Assembly (NCBI RefSeq): GCF_001570585.1
Contig: NZ_BBXF01000001.1
Location: 427,691-491,690, forward strand
Reading direction: 5' to 3'
Length of the DNA: 64,000 bases
Source: Herbidospora daliensis
GTDB lineage: Bacteria; Actinomycetota; Actinomycetes; Streptosporangiales; Streptosporangiaceae
The number at the start of each line of letters is the position of its first letter. Position 1 is the first letter of the stretch. Both the position numbers and the translations under genes were made by a program. A model generated the notes under the pieces. The model ran no database searches and had not been told where the DNA came from. It was given only the letters and a program-made list of their open reading frames with translations. Of this stretch, positions 49,630-58,640 are shown piece by piece.

Positions 49630-52199
49630 CGGGGCATCCCTTCGAGCAGGCGGTCGGGGCGGATGGGCAGGTCGAGCGGGCGGAAGCCGGTCGCGTTGAA
49701 GACCGCGTTGCCCACCGAGGCGGCGACCGAGACGGTGCACACCTCGCCGAGCCCGATGCCGCCGCCCGGGACGTGGTCCCAGCCGTCCTCGTGGAAGTGG
49801 ATGGTCATCTCGGGGGTGTCCTTGACGCCCGGCAGCCGGTAGTCCTCCAGGTTCGCCGACAGGACCACACCCGTGCGCGGGTCGGTGAGCCGCTCCTCGT
49901 AGAGGGCGTAGCCGATGCCCTGCACGATGCCGCCCTCGCACTGGTTGAGGGCGGCGGCCCGGTTGTAGATCGCGCCGACGGCGACGCCGCCCCACACCCG
50001 GGTGACCCGCGTGTGGCCGAGGAGGGTGTCGACCTCCACTTCGGTGATGTGGACGGCTCCCGCCAGCCCCCGGCCGATCCGCAGGTGGTCCATCGACACC
50101 GGGACCGCGGAGCCGCGCCGGTCCTTGGGCCGTTCGCCGACCACGGTCGTGCCCTCGGCCTCGGCCACGGGCTTGCCGCCGAGGTGGGCGGCGAGTTTTC
50201 CGGCGGCGTCGCGGGCGGCCGGGCCGACCGAGGCCGTCGACCGGCTGCCGCCCGCCACCGGGCCGTGGGGCGCGTCGGAGTGGCCGAGCTCGACGACGAT
50301 GTCGGCGTCGGGGAAGACCTCCCTGATCGTGTTGCGGATGACGGTCCGGACGCCGGTGCCGATGTCCTGGGTGGCGGTCCGGGCGACGATCCGGCCGTCG
50401 CGCACCGTGAGCTCGACCTTGGTGTCGAGGTCGGCGGTGTAGATCCAGTTGGCCGCGGCGGCCCCGACGCCGCGCCGGTAGCGGCCGGTCTGGGGTGCGG
50501 TCGGCCGGTCGCGCCACAGCGGCAGGTCGCCGGCGATCTCGTAGAGGGCGCGGCGGCGGCGGTTGCCGTCCCAGGTGCGCCGGAGCTTGAGCGGGTCGGC
50601 GCCGAGCTTGTGGGCGATGGCGTCGACGCCCTGCTCGACCGCCCACGCGAACGGCGGTCCGCCCGGTCCCCGGAAGGGGCTGGCGGGGGGCGCGTTGGCG
50701 ATGACGTCGCGGTCGCGGACGTGGCGGGGGCCGAAGCCGTACATGAGCAGGCCCAGGGTCGCGACCATGGAGCCGGTCGAGACGCCGCCGTGGCCCGAGA
50801 CGTCGAGGGTGATCGCGGCCAGCCCGCCGGTCGGGGTGCCGAGCATGCGCAGCTCCGAGCGGGTGCCGGGCCGGTAGCCGGTGTCGGTGAGCTCCTCGGC
50901 GCGGGACATCGCGACCCTGACCGGGCGGCCCAGCTTCCGGGAGAGCTCGACGGCGGCGACGGCGTCGGTGCCCAGGCCCAGCTTCGCGCCGAACCCGCCG
51001 CCGACGTGGTGGGCGACGACCTCGACCTTCGGCGGGTTCCAGCGTTTGGCGGCGGCGGCCTTGAGGTGCGGGAGCGCCTGGGTGGAGGTGTAGAGCGTCA
51101 GCCCGTCGGGCCGCCAGTCGGCGACCGAGGCGTGCGGTTCGAGCGCGGTGTGCGACTGACCTGAGGTGGTGAACGTGGCGGCGAAGTAGCCGGGCGCGTT
51201 CCGCTCCTCGGCGGCGTCGAGCCGCCGCCGCGCGGTGCGCCCGCGCCAGGCGGAGGCGTAGCCGGACCGGACGTTGCCCCGCCACCGCGCCGGGAACCCG
51301 GCGCCCTCGGCGCTGGAGGGCGCGCTCTTCTGCGCGGCGGCGTCTTCGAAGATCACCGGTGCGCCGTCGCGCCGGGCTTCCTCGGGGTCGACGACGGAGG
51401 GCAGTTCCACGTAGTCGACCGTGACGGTTTTAGCGAGCTCCCGCGCCAGGGCGGGCGTCTCGGCGGCGACGGCCGCGATCGGCTGCCCGGTGTACCGGAC
51501 GACGTCACCGTGGAGAAGCCGCACGAAACCCGCGACCCCAGACGGCTTTCCGGGCGGAGGCGCGGACGCCGACCCACCAGGCGCATCCGGAAATGTCACC
51601 ATCACGCGTGCATGCGGAAGCCGGGAGCGCACGATCACCCCGTGCAGCATGCCGGGAAGGGTCACGTCGACCGTGTACTCGGCCGCGCCCGTCACCTTCG
51701 CCGGGGCCTCGACCCGGGCGGGCACCGGCTCGCGGTCGTCGAACGTGCCCGCGCACGCCTCCTGGACGGCGGTGAGGATGTTCTCGTAGGCCCCGCACCG
51801 GCACAGGTGGCCGGTCAGCGCGTCGGCGACCTCCTCGCGGAAGGGCGTGCCCTCGTGGTCCTTGCGCCACCGGTCGTGGAAGGCCACGGCCTCGGTCACG
51901 AAGCCCGGCGTGCAGAAGCCGCACTGGAGCGCGTCGCACTCGACGAAGGCCCGCTGGACGGGATGGTCACCGCCCACCCCCTCGACGGTGGTGACCTCGG
52001 TCCCGTCGAGACGGGCGGCGGGCAGCAGGCACGACACCCGCGCCTCGCCGTCGACGAGGATCGTGCAGGCCCCGCACACCCCGGCGCCGCAGGAGACCTT
52101 GGTGCCGGTGGCCCCGAACGCGGTCCTGATCACGTCGGCGGCGGTGTCGCCGGGGCCGGGGTCGTGCTCGCGGGGACTGCCGTTGAACGTCAGGCGCAT
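49626..52199 (-). CDS. Fused [2Fe-2S] and molybdopterin subunit of a molybdenum hydroxylase
   Basis: 857 residues. The N-terminal 150 residues are the small iron-sulfur subunit: plant-type cluster CGAGVCGACTILVDG and C-x2-C...C-x-C helical cluster (CGFCTPGF, GHLCRCGAYENI). The rest is the molybdenum subunit with AEYTVDVTLPGMLHGVIVRS, the cofactor loop HHVGGGFGAK and the catalytic Glu in GGGIGLGEVCTV near the end. Fusion of two subunits normally encoded separately is notable. The substrate (purine, aldehyde or N-heterocycle) is not evident. The upstream TetR operator probably controls it. Confidence 0.92.
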   Translation of the reverse strand: MRLTFNGSPREHDPGPGDTAADVIRTAFGATGTKVSCGAGVCGACTILVDGEARVSCLLPAARLDGTEVTTVEGVGGDHPVQRAFVECDALQCGFCTPGFVTEAVAFHDRWRKDHEGTPFREEVADALTGHLCRCGAYENILTAVQEACAGTFDDREPVPARVEAPAKVTGAAEYTVDVTLPGMLHGVIVRSRLPHARVMVTFPDAPGGSASAPPPGKPSGVAGFVRLLHGDVVRYTGQPIAAVAAETPALARELAKTVTVDYVELPSVVDPEEARRDGAPVIFEDAAAQKSAPSSAEGAGFPARWRGNVRSGYASAWRGRTARRRLDAAEERNAPGYFAATFTTSGQSHTALEPHASVADWRPDGLTLYTSTQALPHLKAAAAKRWNPPKVEVVAHHVGGGFGAKLGLGTDAVAAVELSRKLGRPVRVAMSRAEELTDTGYRPGTRSELRMLGTPTGGLAAITLDVSGHGGVSTGSMVATLGLLMYGFGPRHVRDRDVIANAPPASPFRGPGGPPFAWAVEQGVDAIAHKLGADPLKLRRTWDGNRRRRALYEIAGDLPLWRDRPTAPQTGRYRRGVGAAAANWIYTADLDTKVELTVRDGRIVARTATQDIGTGVRTVIRNTIREVFPDADIVVELGHSDAPHGPVAGGSRSTASVGPAARDAAGKLAAHLGGKPVAEAEGTTVVGERPKDRRGSAVPVSMDHLRIGRGLAGAVHITEVEVDTLLGHTRVTRVWGGVAVGAIYNRAAALNQCEGGIVQGIGYALYEERLTDPRTGVVLSANLEDYRLPGVKDTPEMTIHFHEDGWDHVPGGGIGLGEVCTVSVAASVGNAVFNATGFRPLDLPIRPDRLLEGMPR

Positions 52200-52225
52200 G
52201 GAGGGGCTTCCCTTCGGCTCTTATC

Positions 52226-52245
52226 CGGAGTGAATGTTCACTCCG
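52226..52245. promoter_or_regulatory. TetR operator upstream of the molybdenum hydroxylase operon
   Basis: CGGAGTGAATGTTCACTCCG is a perfect 20-bp palindrome with 9-bp arms. It lies 27 bp before the start of the hydroxylase gene and contains the stop codon (52240-52238) of the tetR gene. Confidence 0.8.
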
Positions 52246-52819
52246 CTCCGCCCGGTATGTCAAGCAGCGCCCACGTGGCCGCCTCGGCCGCCGACAGGTC
52301 GGCGGCGGTCAGCAGCAGCCCCGCGCGCCGCGCCTTCACCAGCCCGACCAGTGCGCCGTAGACGAGCGCGACCAGCATCTGCGGATCGCCGGACCGGATC
52401 TCCCCCGCCTTCTGCCCCTCGGAGACGAACTCCACCGCCATCCCGTCGACCGACGCCGAGGCGGTCCGGCTGTCGACGTCGAGGTAGCTCTCGTGCTGTT
52501 GCAGTTCGAGGAACGCGAACGCCTCCGGGTGGTCGGCGGCGAACCCGACGAACGCGTGGAAGATCGCCGCGAACGTGCCCGCGTAGGACGCCTCAGCCGG
52601 CCGCTCGGCCGCGATCCGCTCGGCCAGCCGCTGTTTCCAGAGCCGGTAGACGGCGTTGCCCAGCGCCTCCTTGCTGGGGAAGTACCGATAGAGGGTGCCC
52701 ACCGACACCCCCGCCCGGTCGGCCACCACGGCCACCGGGGTGTCGCCATAGGTACGCTCGTCGAACACCGCGAGCGCTGCGTCGAGCAGCGCCGCACGCG
52801 TACCTCCCGCTCGTGTCAT
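52238..52819 (-). CDS. TetR family transcriptional regulator
   Basis: 193 residues. The TetR N-terminal domain (1-55) shows VAVVADRAGVSVGTLYRYFPSKEAL. The C-terminal ligand domain is all-helical with a His/Glu-rich LELQQHESYLDVD. It lies directly before the molybdenum hydroxylase operon on the same strand; the palindrome at its own stop codon is the probable operator. The ATG at 52819 stands six bases after a TAGACT -10, indicating a leaderless message. Confidence 0.93.
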   Translation of the reverse strand: MTRAGGTRAALLDAALAVFDERTYGDTPVAVVADRAGVSVGTLYRYFPSKEALGNAVYRLWKQRLAERIAAERPAEASYAGTFAAIFHAFVGFAADHPEAFAFLELQQHESYLDVDSRTASASVDGMAVEFVSEGQKAGEIRSGDPQMLVALVYGALVGLVKARRAGLLLTAADLSAAEAATWALLDIPGGAE

Positions 52820-52825
52820 TCCGGC

Positions 52826-52842
52826 AGTCTACGGTGGGCCTC
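52826..52842. promoter_or_regulatory. Overlapping divergent leaderless promoters (tetR / nfi)
   Basis: On the minus strand TAGACT (52831-52826) is followed by six bases and the tetR ATG (52819). On the plus strand TACGGT (52830-52835) is followed by seven bases and GTG at 52843 for nfi. The two -10 boxes share the bases at 52830-52831, so the promoters must compete. Confidence 0.6.
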
Positions 52843-53493
52843 GTGGGGATGACCTGGGACGAACCGGCCACCGTCGCCGAAGCGGAGGCGATCCAGTCGC
52901 GCCTGCGCCCGCTCGCCGATCTGACCTCGGAAGGACCCGCCGAGATCGGCCTCACGGCCGGGCTCGACGTGGGCTACGCGGCCGACGGCACGGTCACCGG
53001 AGCCGTGGTGGTGCTCGACGCCGACCTGAACGTCGTCGACCAGGCGGTGGCCCGCGAGCAGGCCAGATTCCCCTACGTGCCGGGGCTGTTCGCGTTCCGC
53101 GAGATCCCGCCCCTGCTGACGGCGCTCTCCCGCCTGTCGGTCACGCCGGGCCTGCTGGTCTGCGACGGCTACGGGGTGGCGCACCCCCGCCGGTTCGGGC
53201 TGGCCTGCCACCTGGGCGTGCTGACCGGGCTGCCGGCGATCGGGGTGGCGAAGACGGCGTTCGTCGGGACCCACGAGACCCCCGCCGACGAGCGCGGGTC
53301 GTGGACGCCGATCGTGCTCGACGGCGAGACGGTCGGCCGGGCCCTGCGCACCCGGGCCGGGGTGAAGCCGGTCTACGTGTCGCAGGGGCACCGGATGAGC
53401 CTCGGCAACGCGTGCGACCAGGTGCTGCGGCTGGCCCCGGTGTTCCGGCTGCCCGAGCCGATCAGGCTGGCCGACCGGCTCTCTCGTACCTGA
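52843..53493 (+). CDS. nfi: Endonuclease V
   Basis: 216 residues, typical length. It cleaves DNA 3' to deoxyinosine, or RNA inosine in some lineages. Signature blocks: GLDVGYA (first catalytic Asp), PYVPGLFAFREIPPLL (the conserved wedge PYxPGxLxFRE), CDGYGVAHPRRFGLACHLG (second Asp and metal-site region) and QGHRMSLGNA near the C-terminus. Start is the GTG at 52843 if leaderless, or the ATG at 52849. The 3' end overlaps a convergent gene by 32 bp. Confidence 0.93.
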   Translation: MGMTWDEPATVAEAEAIQSRLRPLADLTSEGPAEIGLTAGLDVGYAADGTVTGAVVVLDADLNVVDQAVAREQARFPYVPGLFAFREIPPLLTALSRLSVTPGLLVCDGYGVAHPRRFGLACHLGVLTGLPAIGVAKTAFVGTHETPADERGSWTPIVLDGETVGRALRTRAGVKPVYVSQGHRMSLGNACDQVLRLAPVFRLPEPIRLADRLSRT

Positions 53494-53884
53494 TCGACAG
53501 GTCGGGCCGCCAGACGCCCTCCTCCTGCGCGAGCTCCCAGCCACCCTCGACGACGTCGCCGTCGAGGGTGGCGGTGAAGCGCTGGGCGAACCCGGGCTGG
53601 TCGCGCCACATCTTCCAGACGCCGTCGTCGAAGGTGCACTGGTAGACCCGGTGCACGCCCCGTCCGTCGGAGTAGAGCTGGGTGAGCCGCCCGGTGCCGT
53701 CGTCGGGGCCGTAGACGCAGACCACGGGGAACAACTCGGGCATGCCCTGGTCGCCGGGGAAGACGTCGGTGCGCTGGACGACGAACCGGTCGTCGAGCCA
53801 GGTGAACTCCGACCTGACCCGGCCGAGCACCTGACCGCCGGGGAGGGCGGTCGTGACGGCCCACTCGCCGATGAGAGGTGTCAT
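53462..53884 (-). CDS. Beta-barrel DUF1579-like small protein of unknown function
   Basis: 140 residues, beta-strand-rich with regularly spaced Trp and Arg: IGEWAVTTALPGG, LDDRFVVQRTDVFPG, GVHRVYQCTFDDGVWKMWRD, GFAQRFTATLDGD and GGWELAQEEGVW. This pattern suggests a lipocalin- or DUF1579-like barrel; the assignment is by pattern. It is coupled by ATGA to the SDR gene, so it may bind that enzyme's product. Confidence 0.8.
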   Translation of the reverse strand: MTPLIGEWAVTTALPGGQVLGRVRSEFTWLDDRFVVQRTDVFPGDQGMPELFPVVCVYGPDDGTGRLTQLYSDGRGVHRVYQCTFDDGVWKMWRDQPGFAQRFTATLDGDVVEGGWELAQEEGVWRPDLSIRYERAGRPA

Positions 53885-54744
53885 TCGCTGCATCCCGCAT
53901 GCGTAGCAGAAAACGGCACCGCCTGCTCCGCGGCGCGGCTGACCTCCTCCCAGGCCGCCCAGGTCTCCATCTTCCGACGGGAGACGTCGAAGGCGAGGTC
54001 GTAGACCATGCTGCCGAGCAGCAGCCGCAGCGGCGGGTCGTCGCTGTCGACGAGCGTCATGACGGCCTTCGCAGCGAGTTCCGGCAGGCTGTCGACGGAC
54101 CCCTCGGCGAAGCGTTTCTCCAGTTCGGCGCGGAGCGGCGCATAGACGTCCATGGGCTCGGTCGTGACCAGCCCGGTGGTGTAGAGGTCGGTCCAGTAGC
54201 CGCCGGGCTCGACGATGGTGACCTTGACGCCGAACGCCTCGGCCTCGGCCGCCAGCGCCTCGCTCATGCCTTCGAGGGCGAACTTGCTCGCGCTGTACAT
54301 GCCCGTGAGCGGGAAGCCGCCCAGCGCGCCGATGCTGGAGATCTGCAGGATGTGGCCGCTCCCCTGGGCGCGCAGGTGCGGCAGCACGGCCTGGCCGACC
54401 CAGAGGGGGCCGAAGAAGTTCGTCTCCATCTGGGCCCGCGCGTCGGCCTCGCCGAACTCCTCCAGCATGCCCATGGCGAGGTAGCCGGCGTTGTTGACGA
54501 CGACGTCGAGGCGGCCCATGCGCCGCACCGCCTCGTCGACGGCGGCCCGGACGGCCGCGCGGTCGGTGACGTCGAGTTGCAGGGCGAGGAACCGGTCGCC
54601 GTGCTCGGCGGCCAGTTCCTCCAGCGGGGCGAGGGTGCGGGCCGCCCCGACGACGCGGTCGCCCGCGGCGAGCGCGGCCTCGGCGAAGGCCCGGCCGAGG
54701 CCCCGGCTCGCTCCGGTGACGAACCACACACGATCAACGGTCAT
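53881..54744 (-). CDS. Short-chain dehydrogenase/reductase
   Basis: 287-residue SDR. TGASRGLG at 10-17, NNAGYLAMG at about 86-94, SSIGALGG (catalytic Ser) and YSASKFALEGMSEAL (Tyr/Lys) are in order; EPGGYWTDLY follows. The 40 residues after the fold are longer than the minimum. AGGAG precedes the ATG. It is divergent from a TetR gene with two operators between them, which probably repress it until an inducer appears. Confidence 0.93.
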   Translation of the reverse strand: MTVDRVWFVTGASRGLGRAFAEAALAAGDRVVGAARTLAPLEELAAEHGDRFLALQLDVTDRAAVRAAVDEAVRRMGRLDVVVNNAGYLAMGMLEEFGEADARAQMETNFFGPLWVGQAVLPHLRAQGSGHILQISSIGALGGFPLTGMYSASKFALEGMSEALAAEAEAFGVKVTIVEPGGYWTDLYTTGLVTTEPMDVYAPLRAELEKRFAEGSVDSLPELAAKAVMTLVDSDDPPLRLLLGSMVYDLAFDVSRRKMETWAAWEEVSRAAEQAVPFSATHAGCSE

Positions 54745-54765
54745 GGTGTTCTCCTGAGGTTAGGC

Positions 54766-54824
54766 GAGACGAACCGTCTCGGCTTGCCTGACTGTAATAC
54801 GAGACGGTCCGTCTCGTCTACACT
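54766..54824. promoter_or_regulatory. Two TetR operators and a leaderless promoter
   Basis: GAGACG-AAC-CGTCTC (54766-54780) and ACGAGACG-GTC-CGTCTCGT (54799-54817) share the GAGACG-N3-CGTCTC core. TACACT (54819-54824) lies six bases before the ATG at 54831, consistent with a leaderless tetR transcript repressed by its own product. Confidence 0.78.
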
Positions 54825-54830
54825 TCTGCC

Positions 54831-55442
54831 ATGACGACGCAGAGAAAGGCGCCCGACGCGGCGCGGCGCAACGAGGCCGCCCGCCGGTCGATCCTCACCG
54901 CCGCCCTCGACCTGGCCGGCGAGGTCGGCTACGCCCGCCTGAGCATCGAGGCCATCGCCGCCCGCGCCGGGGCGGGCAAGCAGACCATCTACCGGTGGTG
55001 GCCGTCGAAGGGGGCGGTGCTGTTCGACGCGCTGCTGATGCTCGCCGAAGGCCCCACCGACGAGCCCGCCGACCTGCCCGACACGGGCGATCTCGAAGCC
55101 GACCTGAAGACCGTGCTCCGGGCCACCGTCGCCGAACTGAACGAGCCGCGCTACAGCGAGCCGATGCGCGCCCTGGCGATCGAGATCCTGCTCGACCCGG
55201 CCCTCGCCGCCGACTTCGCCGAACGCCTCGACGAGCCGATGCGGGAGATCAAGCGCCGCCGCCTCCGCAAGGCTCAGCGGGCGGGACAGATCGGGCCCGG
55301 CGTCGACCTCGACGTGGCCGTCGACCTCCTGTGGGGGCCGCTGAAGAACCGGTGGCTGCACCGCGAGGGGCCGCTGACCGCCGAATACGCCGACGCCGTC
55401 GTCGAGACCGCCCTGGACGGGCTCCGGCCGGCCGCTGAGTAG
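54831..55442 (+). CDS. TetR/AcrR family transcriptional regulator
   Basis: 203 residues. The N-terminal HTH (about 15-65) reads IEAIAARAGAGKQTIYRWWPSKGAVLFDAL, and the C-terminal part matches the TetR_C_16/11 style with RALAIEILLDPALAADFAERL and DLLWGPLKNRWLHREG. It probably controls the divergent SDR/beta-barrel pair and itself through the paired GAGACG operators. Confidence 0.94.
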   Translation: MTTQRKAPDAARRNEAARRSILTAALDLAGEVGYARLSIEAIAARAGAGKQTIYRWWPSKGAVLFDALLMLAEGPTDEPADLPDTGDLEADLKTVLRATVAELNEPRYSEPMRALAIEILLDPALAADFAERLDEPMREIKRRRLRKAQRAGQIGPGVDLDVAVDLLWGPLKNRWLHREGPLTAEYADAVVETALDGLRPAAE

Positions 55443-55522
55443 CCCCCTACTCTCCCCTGGACCGTTCTCGGGGGCCATGGTGGACTTCCGACATTCCTTC
55501 CGAAGGCCACCAGGAGCCTTGT

Positions 55523-57397
55523 ATGGACGTAAAGGCCGTCTTAACCGCCGCCGCCGAGGATCCACAACCCGAGGCCGCCGCCCCGCAGCCCGTCTGGACC
55601 GTCGTGCCCGGCACCCTGGCCGACTTCCTGGCCACGGCCGGCACGCTCACCCTCGACCAGCGGCGGCTGATCGTCCGGCAGGCCCTGGTCGTGTTCGAGC
55701 AGAACTTCGCCCACCTGCCGCTCAAGGTCGCCATGCACGGCGTCAACCCCGTCCAGCGGCTCCGGCTGCTCGCGGCGCGGCTTAGCCGCCAGGAGACCCC
55801 CGACCCCGAGTGGGCCTTCCACTTCGAGCTCCAGTCGATCTTCCACTCGGTACGCGACCTGCACACCGGCTACCAGCTGCCCAAGCCGTTCGCCGACGCG
55901 GCCGCGTTCCTGCCGTTCCGCATCGAGCAGGCCGGCGACCGCTACCTCGTCACCCAGGTCAACGCCGGCCTCCTGCCCGTCGGCGGCGACCTCAAGGTCG
56001 GCGTCACGGTCACGCACTGGAACGGCACGCCGATCGGAAGGGCCGCCGACGTCAACGGCGAACGCTACGCGGGCGGCAACCTGGCCGCCCGGCACGCGCG
56101 CGGGCTCGAGTCGCTGACCCAGCGGTCGCTCGCCGGGCACCTGCCGCCCGACGAGGAGTGGGTCGTCGTCTCGTACGTCGACCTCGACGGCAAGCCCCAG
56201 GAGCTGCGCATGCCGTGGCTGGTGCTGCGCCGGATCACACCGGCCGCCCCGGTCGGCGGCGACGCGCCGCGCGGCGTGGACATCGAGGGCGAGCAGCTGG
56301 CGTCCATCAGGAGCTTCCTGTTCGAGGGCGCTGGGCCGTCGAACTACACCGCGACCGGCATCTTCCTCTGGCGGCCCGTCGAGACGGCGTCGGGCACGTT
56401 CGGGCACGTCCGCATCACCGGCTTCAGCCTCGGCGAGTTCACCTCGCAGGCCCAGTTCGCAGCCGCGCTGCAGGCGCACGTCGAGGCGTTCGCGCGGATC
56501 ATCACGTCGCTGCCGGAGGACGGGCTGATCATCGACATCCGGAGCAACCCGGGCGGCCACATCCTGGCCGGGGAGATCCTGCTCCAGTTCCTCACCCACC
56601 GCCGCGTCCAGCCCGAACCGGCCCAGATGGTGAGCTCGCCGCTGAACCTGCTGCTGGCCAGGCACACCCCCGACTACGCGCGCTGGCGCCGGTCGCTGGA
56701 GTTGTCGGTCGAGACGGGCGCGGTCTACTCCGACGCCTTCCCGCTCAGCTCGGAGGAGATCGTCAACGCGTTCGGGCAGTTCTACCACGGCCCGGTCGTG
56801 CTGATCACCGACGCGCGCTGCTACTCGACCTCCGACATCTTCGCCGCCGGGTTCGCCGACCACGCCATCGGCACGATCATCGGCGTCGACGACAACACCG
56901 GCGCGGGCGGCGCCAACGTGGTCGGCCAGGCCGACCTGCTCGACGACCTGCGCGACGTGCCCGGCAGCCCCTACGAGCCGCTGCCGGCGGGCGCCGAGAT
57001 CAGCGTGGCGATCAGGCGCACCCTGCGGGTGGGCGACTCGGCCGGGACCCCGCTGGAGGACCTCGGCGTGGTGCCGTCGGTCCGCCACCGGCTCACCGTC
57101 GCCGACGTGCTGGAGGGCAACCCCGACCTGATGGAGACGGCCGGGCGCGAACTCGCCAAGCTGCCGAAGCGGCGGCTCCGGCTGGGTGTCGTCCCGGGCG
57201 ACGACGCGCTCGTCGCCCACTTCGACACCCTCGGCCTCGACCGGGTCGACGTGTACGTCGACGGACGCCCCCGTGGCTCAGTCGACGTCGCCCCCGGGGC
57301 CGGCAGCCTCACCCTGCCGGGCACCGGTGAGCAGGTCAGGGCCGAGGGATTCCTCGGCGGGGAGCTCGTGGCGGTCGCCACGGCCTTCCCGGGCTAG
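55523..57397 (+). CDS. S41 family peptidase (C-terminal-processing-protease type), cytoplasmic
   Basis: 624 residues. There is no signal peptide or anchor, unlike most CtpA proteins. A helical N-terminal region (about 40-130, LQSIFHSVRDLHTGYQLP) is followed by a PDZ-like part and the S41 core: GLIIDIRSNPGGHILAGE near residue 335 and the catalytic Ser in ITDARCYSTSDIFAAGFADH near 435. The C-terminal 70 residues form an extra beta domain. AGGAG precedes the ATG. Its stop overlaps the convergent PurA-like gene by 4 bp. Substrate unknown. Confidence 0.9.
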   Translation: MDVKAVLTAAAEDPQPEAAAPQPVWTVVPGTLADFLATAGTLTLDQRRLIVRQALVVFEQNFAHLPLKVAMHGVNPVQRLRLLAARLSRQETPDPEWAFHFELQSIFHSVRDLHTGYQLPKPFADAAAFLPFRIEQAGDRYLVTQVNAGLLPVGGDLKVGVTVTHWNGTPIGRAADVNGERYAGGNLAARHARGLESLTQRSLAGHLPPDEEWVVVSYVDLDGKPQELRMPWLVLRRITPAAPVGGDAPRGVDIEGEQLASIRSFLFEGAGPSNYTATGIFLWRPVETASGTFGHVRITGFSLGEFTSQAQFAAALQAHVEAFARIITSLPEDGLIIDIRSNPGGHILAGEILLQFLTHRRVQPEPAQMVSSPLNLLLARHTPDYARWRRSLELSVETGAVYSDAFPLSSEEIVNAFGQFYHGPVVLITDARCYSTSDIFAAGFADHAIGTIIGVDDNTGAGGANVVGQADLLDDLRDVPGSPYEPLPAGAEISVAIRRTLRVGDSAGTPLEDLGVVPSVRHRLTVADVLEGNPDLMETAGRELAKLPKRRLRLGVVPGDDALVAHFDTLGLDRVDVYVDGRPRGSVDVAPGAGSLTLPGTGEQVRAEGFLGGELVAVATAFPG

Positions 57398-58623
57398 CGG
57401 CGGGCCGCGGCCGACCGGCGCACCTTCTTGTCGAGCCACGTCGGCCCGCTCGACCGGATCGTGACGTCGGCGTCGAGTTCCTGCGCGACCAGCCCGGCCC
57501 ACGACTCGGGCGCGGCCGACAGGATCGGGCGGGCGGTGAGCAGGCGCTCGGACTCCCGGGCGCGGTGCTCCAGCCCGCCGCCGGGCACCAGGGTCAGGCC
57601 GTCGGCGTACTCGCGGCAGACCTTGAGCTCGGGGTGCTCCTCGGCCACGTCGAGGTGGGTCACCGCGATCTCGTCGACGCCGCCGCAGACGCGGGCGGCG
57701 TAGCGGAGCGCGACGAGGTCGAGGTGGCCGGTGCGGAACGGGCCCTGCCACTCGCCGGTCATGTTGTGGCGCTCGGGCAGGTGGAGGGTCGGGTCCTCGG
57801 TCACGAACGGGCCGTTGCCGTGCCGGGTCATGTACGTCCGGACCACGCCCAGCCGCTTCGCGTCGTCCAGGCCGGCCTCGCCGAGCAGTTCGAACGCGTT
57901 GGTGAACGTGGTGGTCGACCAGGTCGTGTAGGGGTGGAAGCCGTGCCACTCGTCGAGCAGCACGCCCTGGGCGCCCTCGAAGATCAGCGGCCCGCCCGAG
58001 GGCAGCCGCCCGGTGTGCACGGTCGCGCCGAACTGGCGGTAGGCCTCGGCGACGTCGTCGACCGACGGCATCCTGATCGGCTGCCCGATCTCGGCCGAGG
58101 CCCAGTCGCGCAGCCGCCGCAGCAGCGGCTTCAGCGCCCGGAGGTTGCCGCAGTCGGCGACCCGGATGGCCGAGCCCGGGTTGTCGATCGCGTAGGACGC
58201 CGTCTCGCCGACGCCCATGCCGCACGAACCGTGGCGGCGGTCACCCCGGGAACGTTCCCGGAACTGGTTGACGCGCATGTGGAACGGCGTGGTGACCAGC
58301 GCCTCGGGGTCGACGGTCAGCAGGTCGAACGGCCGGTGCACGCCGAGCGCGCGCAGGTGGTTGGCCTCGCTGGCCAGCCGGATCGGGTCGACCATCATGA
58401 ACTTCGACAGGAACGTCGGCACGCCCCAGAAGGTGCCCGCGCCGAACTGGGCGAAGGTGTGGTGACGGCCGTCGGGGGTGACGACGTTGTGGCCCGCCTG
58501 GCCGCCGCCGTTGTAGCGGACGACGGCCCTGACGTTGGCGTGCCGGGAGCACAGGTAGTCGACGATGGTGCCCTTGCCCGCGTCGCCGTATCCGAGGTCG
58601 GCGACGATCACGTGGTCTTCCAT
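57394..58623 (-). CDS. Divergent adenylosuccinate synthetase-like protein (PurA paralogue)
   Basis: 409 residues. It keeps the PurA framework: P-loop GYGDAGKGTIVDYL (GDEGKG in true PurA, here Glu changed to Ala while the catalytic Asp stays), GGGQAGHNVV (catalytic His of NNAGHT), QGVLLDEWHGFHPYTTWSTT and RHGNGPFVTED. The IMP/Asp loop differs strongly: TGEWQGPFRTGHLD in place of TTGRPRRCGWFD. It is therefore unlikely to be the housekeeping purA and may join another amino acid or nucleotide. GGAGG precedes the ATG. It is the third gene of a Nudix-vWA-PurA-like operon. Confidence 0.85.
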   Translation of the reverse strand: MEDHVIVADLGYGDAGKGTIVDYLCSRHANVRAVVRYNGGGQAGHNVVTPDGRHHTFAQFGAGTFWGVPTFLSKFMMVDPIRLASEANHLRALGVHRPFDLLTVDPEALVTTPFHMRVNQFRERSRGDRRHGSCGMGVGETASYAIDNPGSAIRVADCGNLRALKPLLRRLRDWASAEIGQPIRMPSVDDVAEAYRQFGATVHTGRLPSGGPLIFEGAQGVLLDEWHGFHPYTTWSTTTFTNAFELLGEAGLDDAKRLGVVRTYMTRHGNGPFVTEDPTLHLPERHNMTGEWQGPFRTGHLDLVALRYAARVCGGVDEIAVTHLDVAEEHPELKVCREYADGLTLVPGGGLEHRARESERLLTARPILSAAPESWAGLVAQELDADVTIRSSGPTWLDKKVRRSAAARR

Positions 58624-58640
58624 GGTGGCCTCCACTCTCG

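Noticed and set aside
48757-52199. Molybdenum hydroxylase operon as carbon-monoxide dehydrogenase.
   Set aside because: The large subunit lacks the CO-dehydrogenase active-site Cys loop (AYxCSFR) as far as I can see, and the subunit fusion differs.
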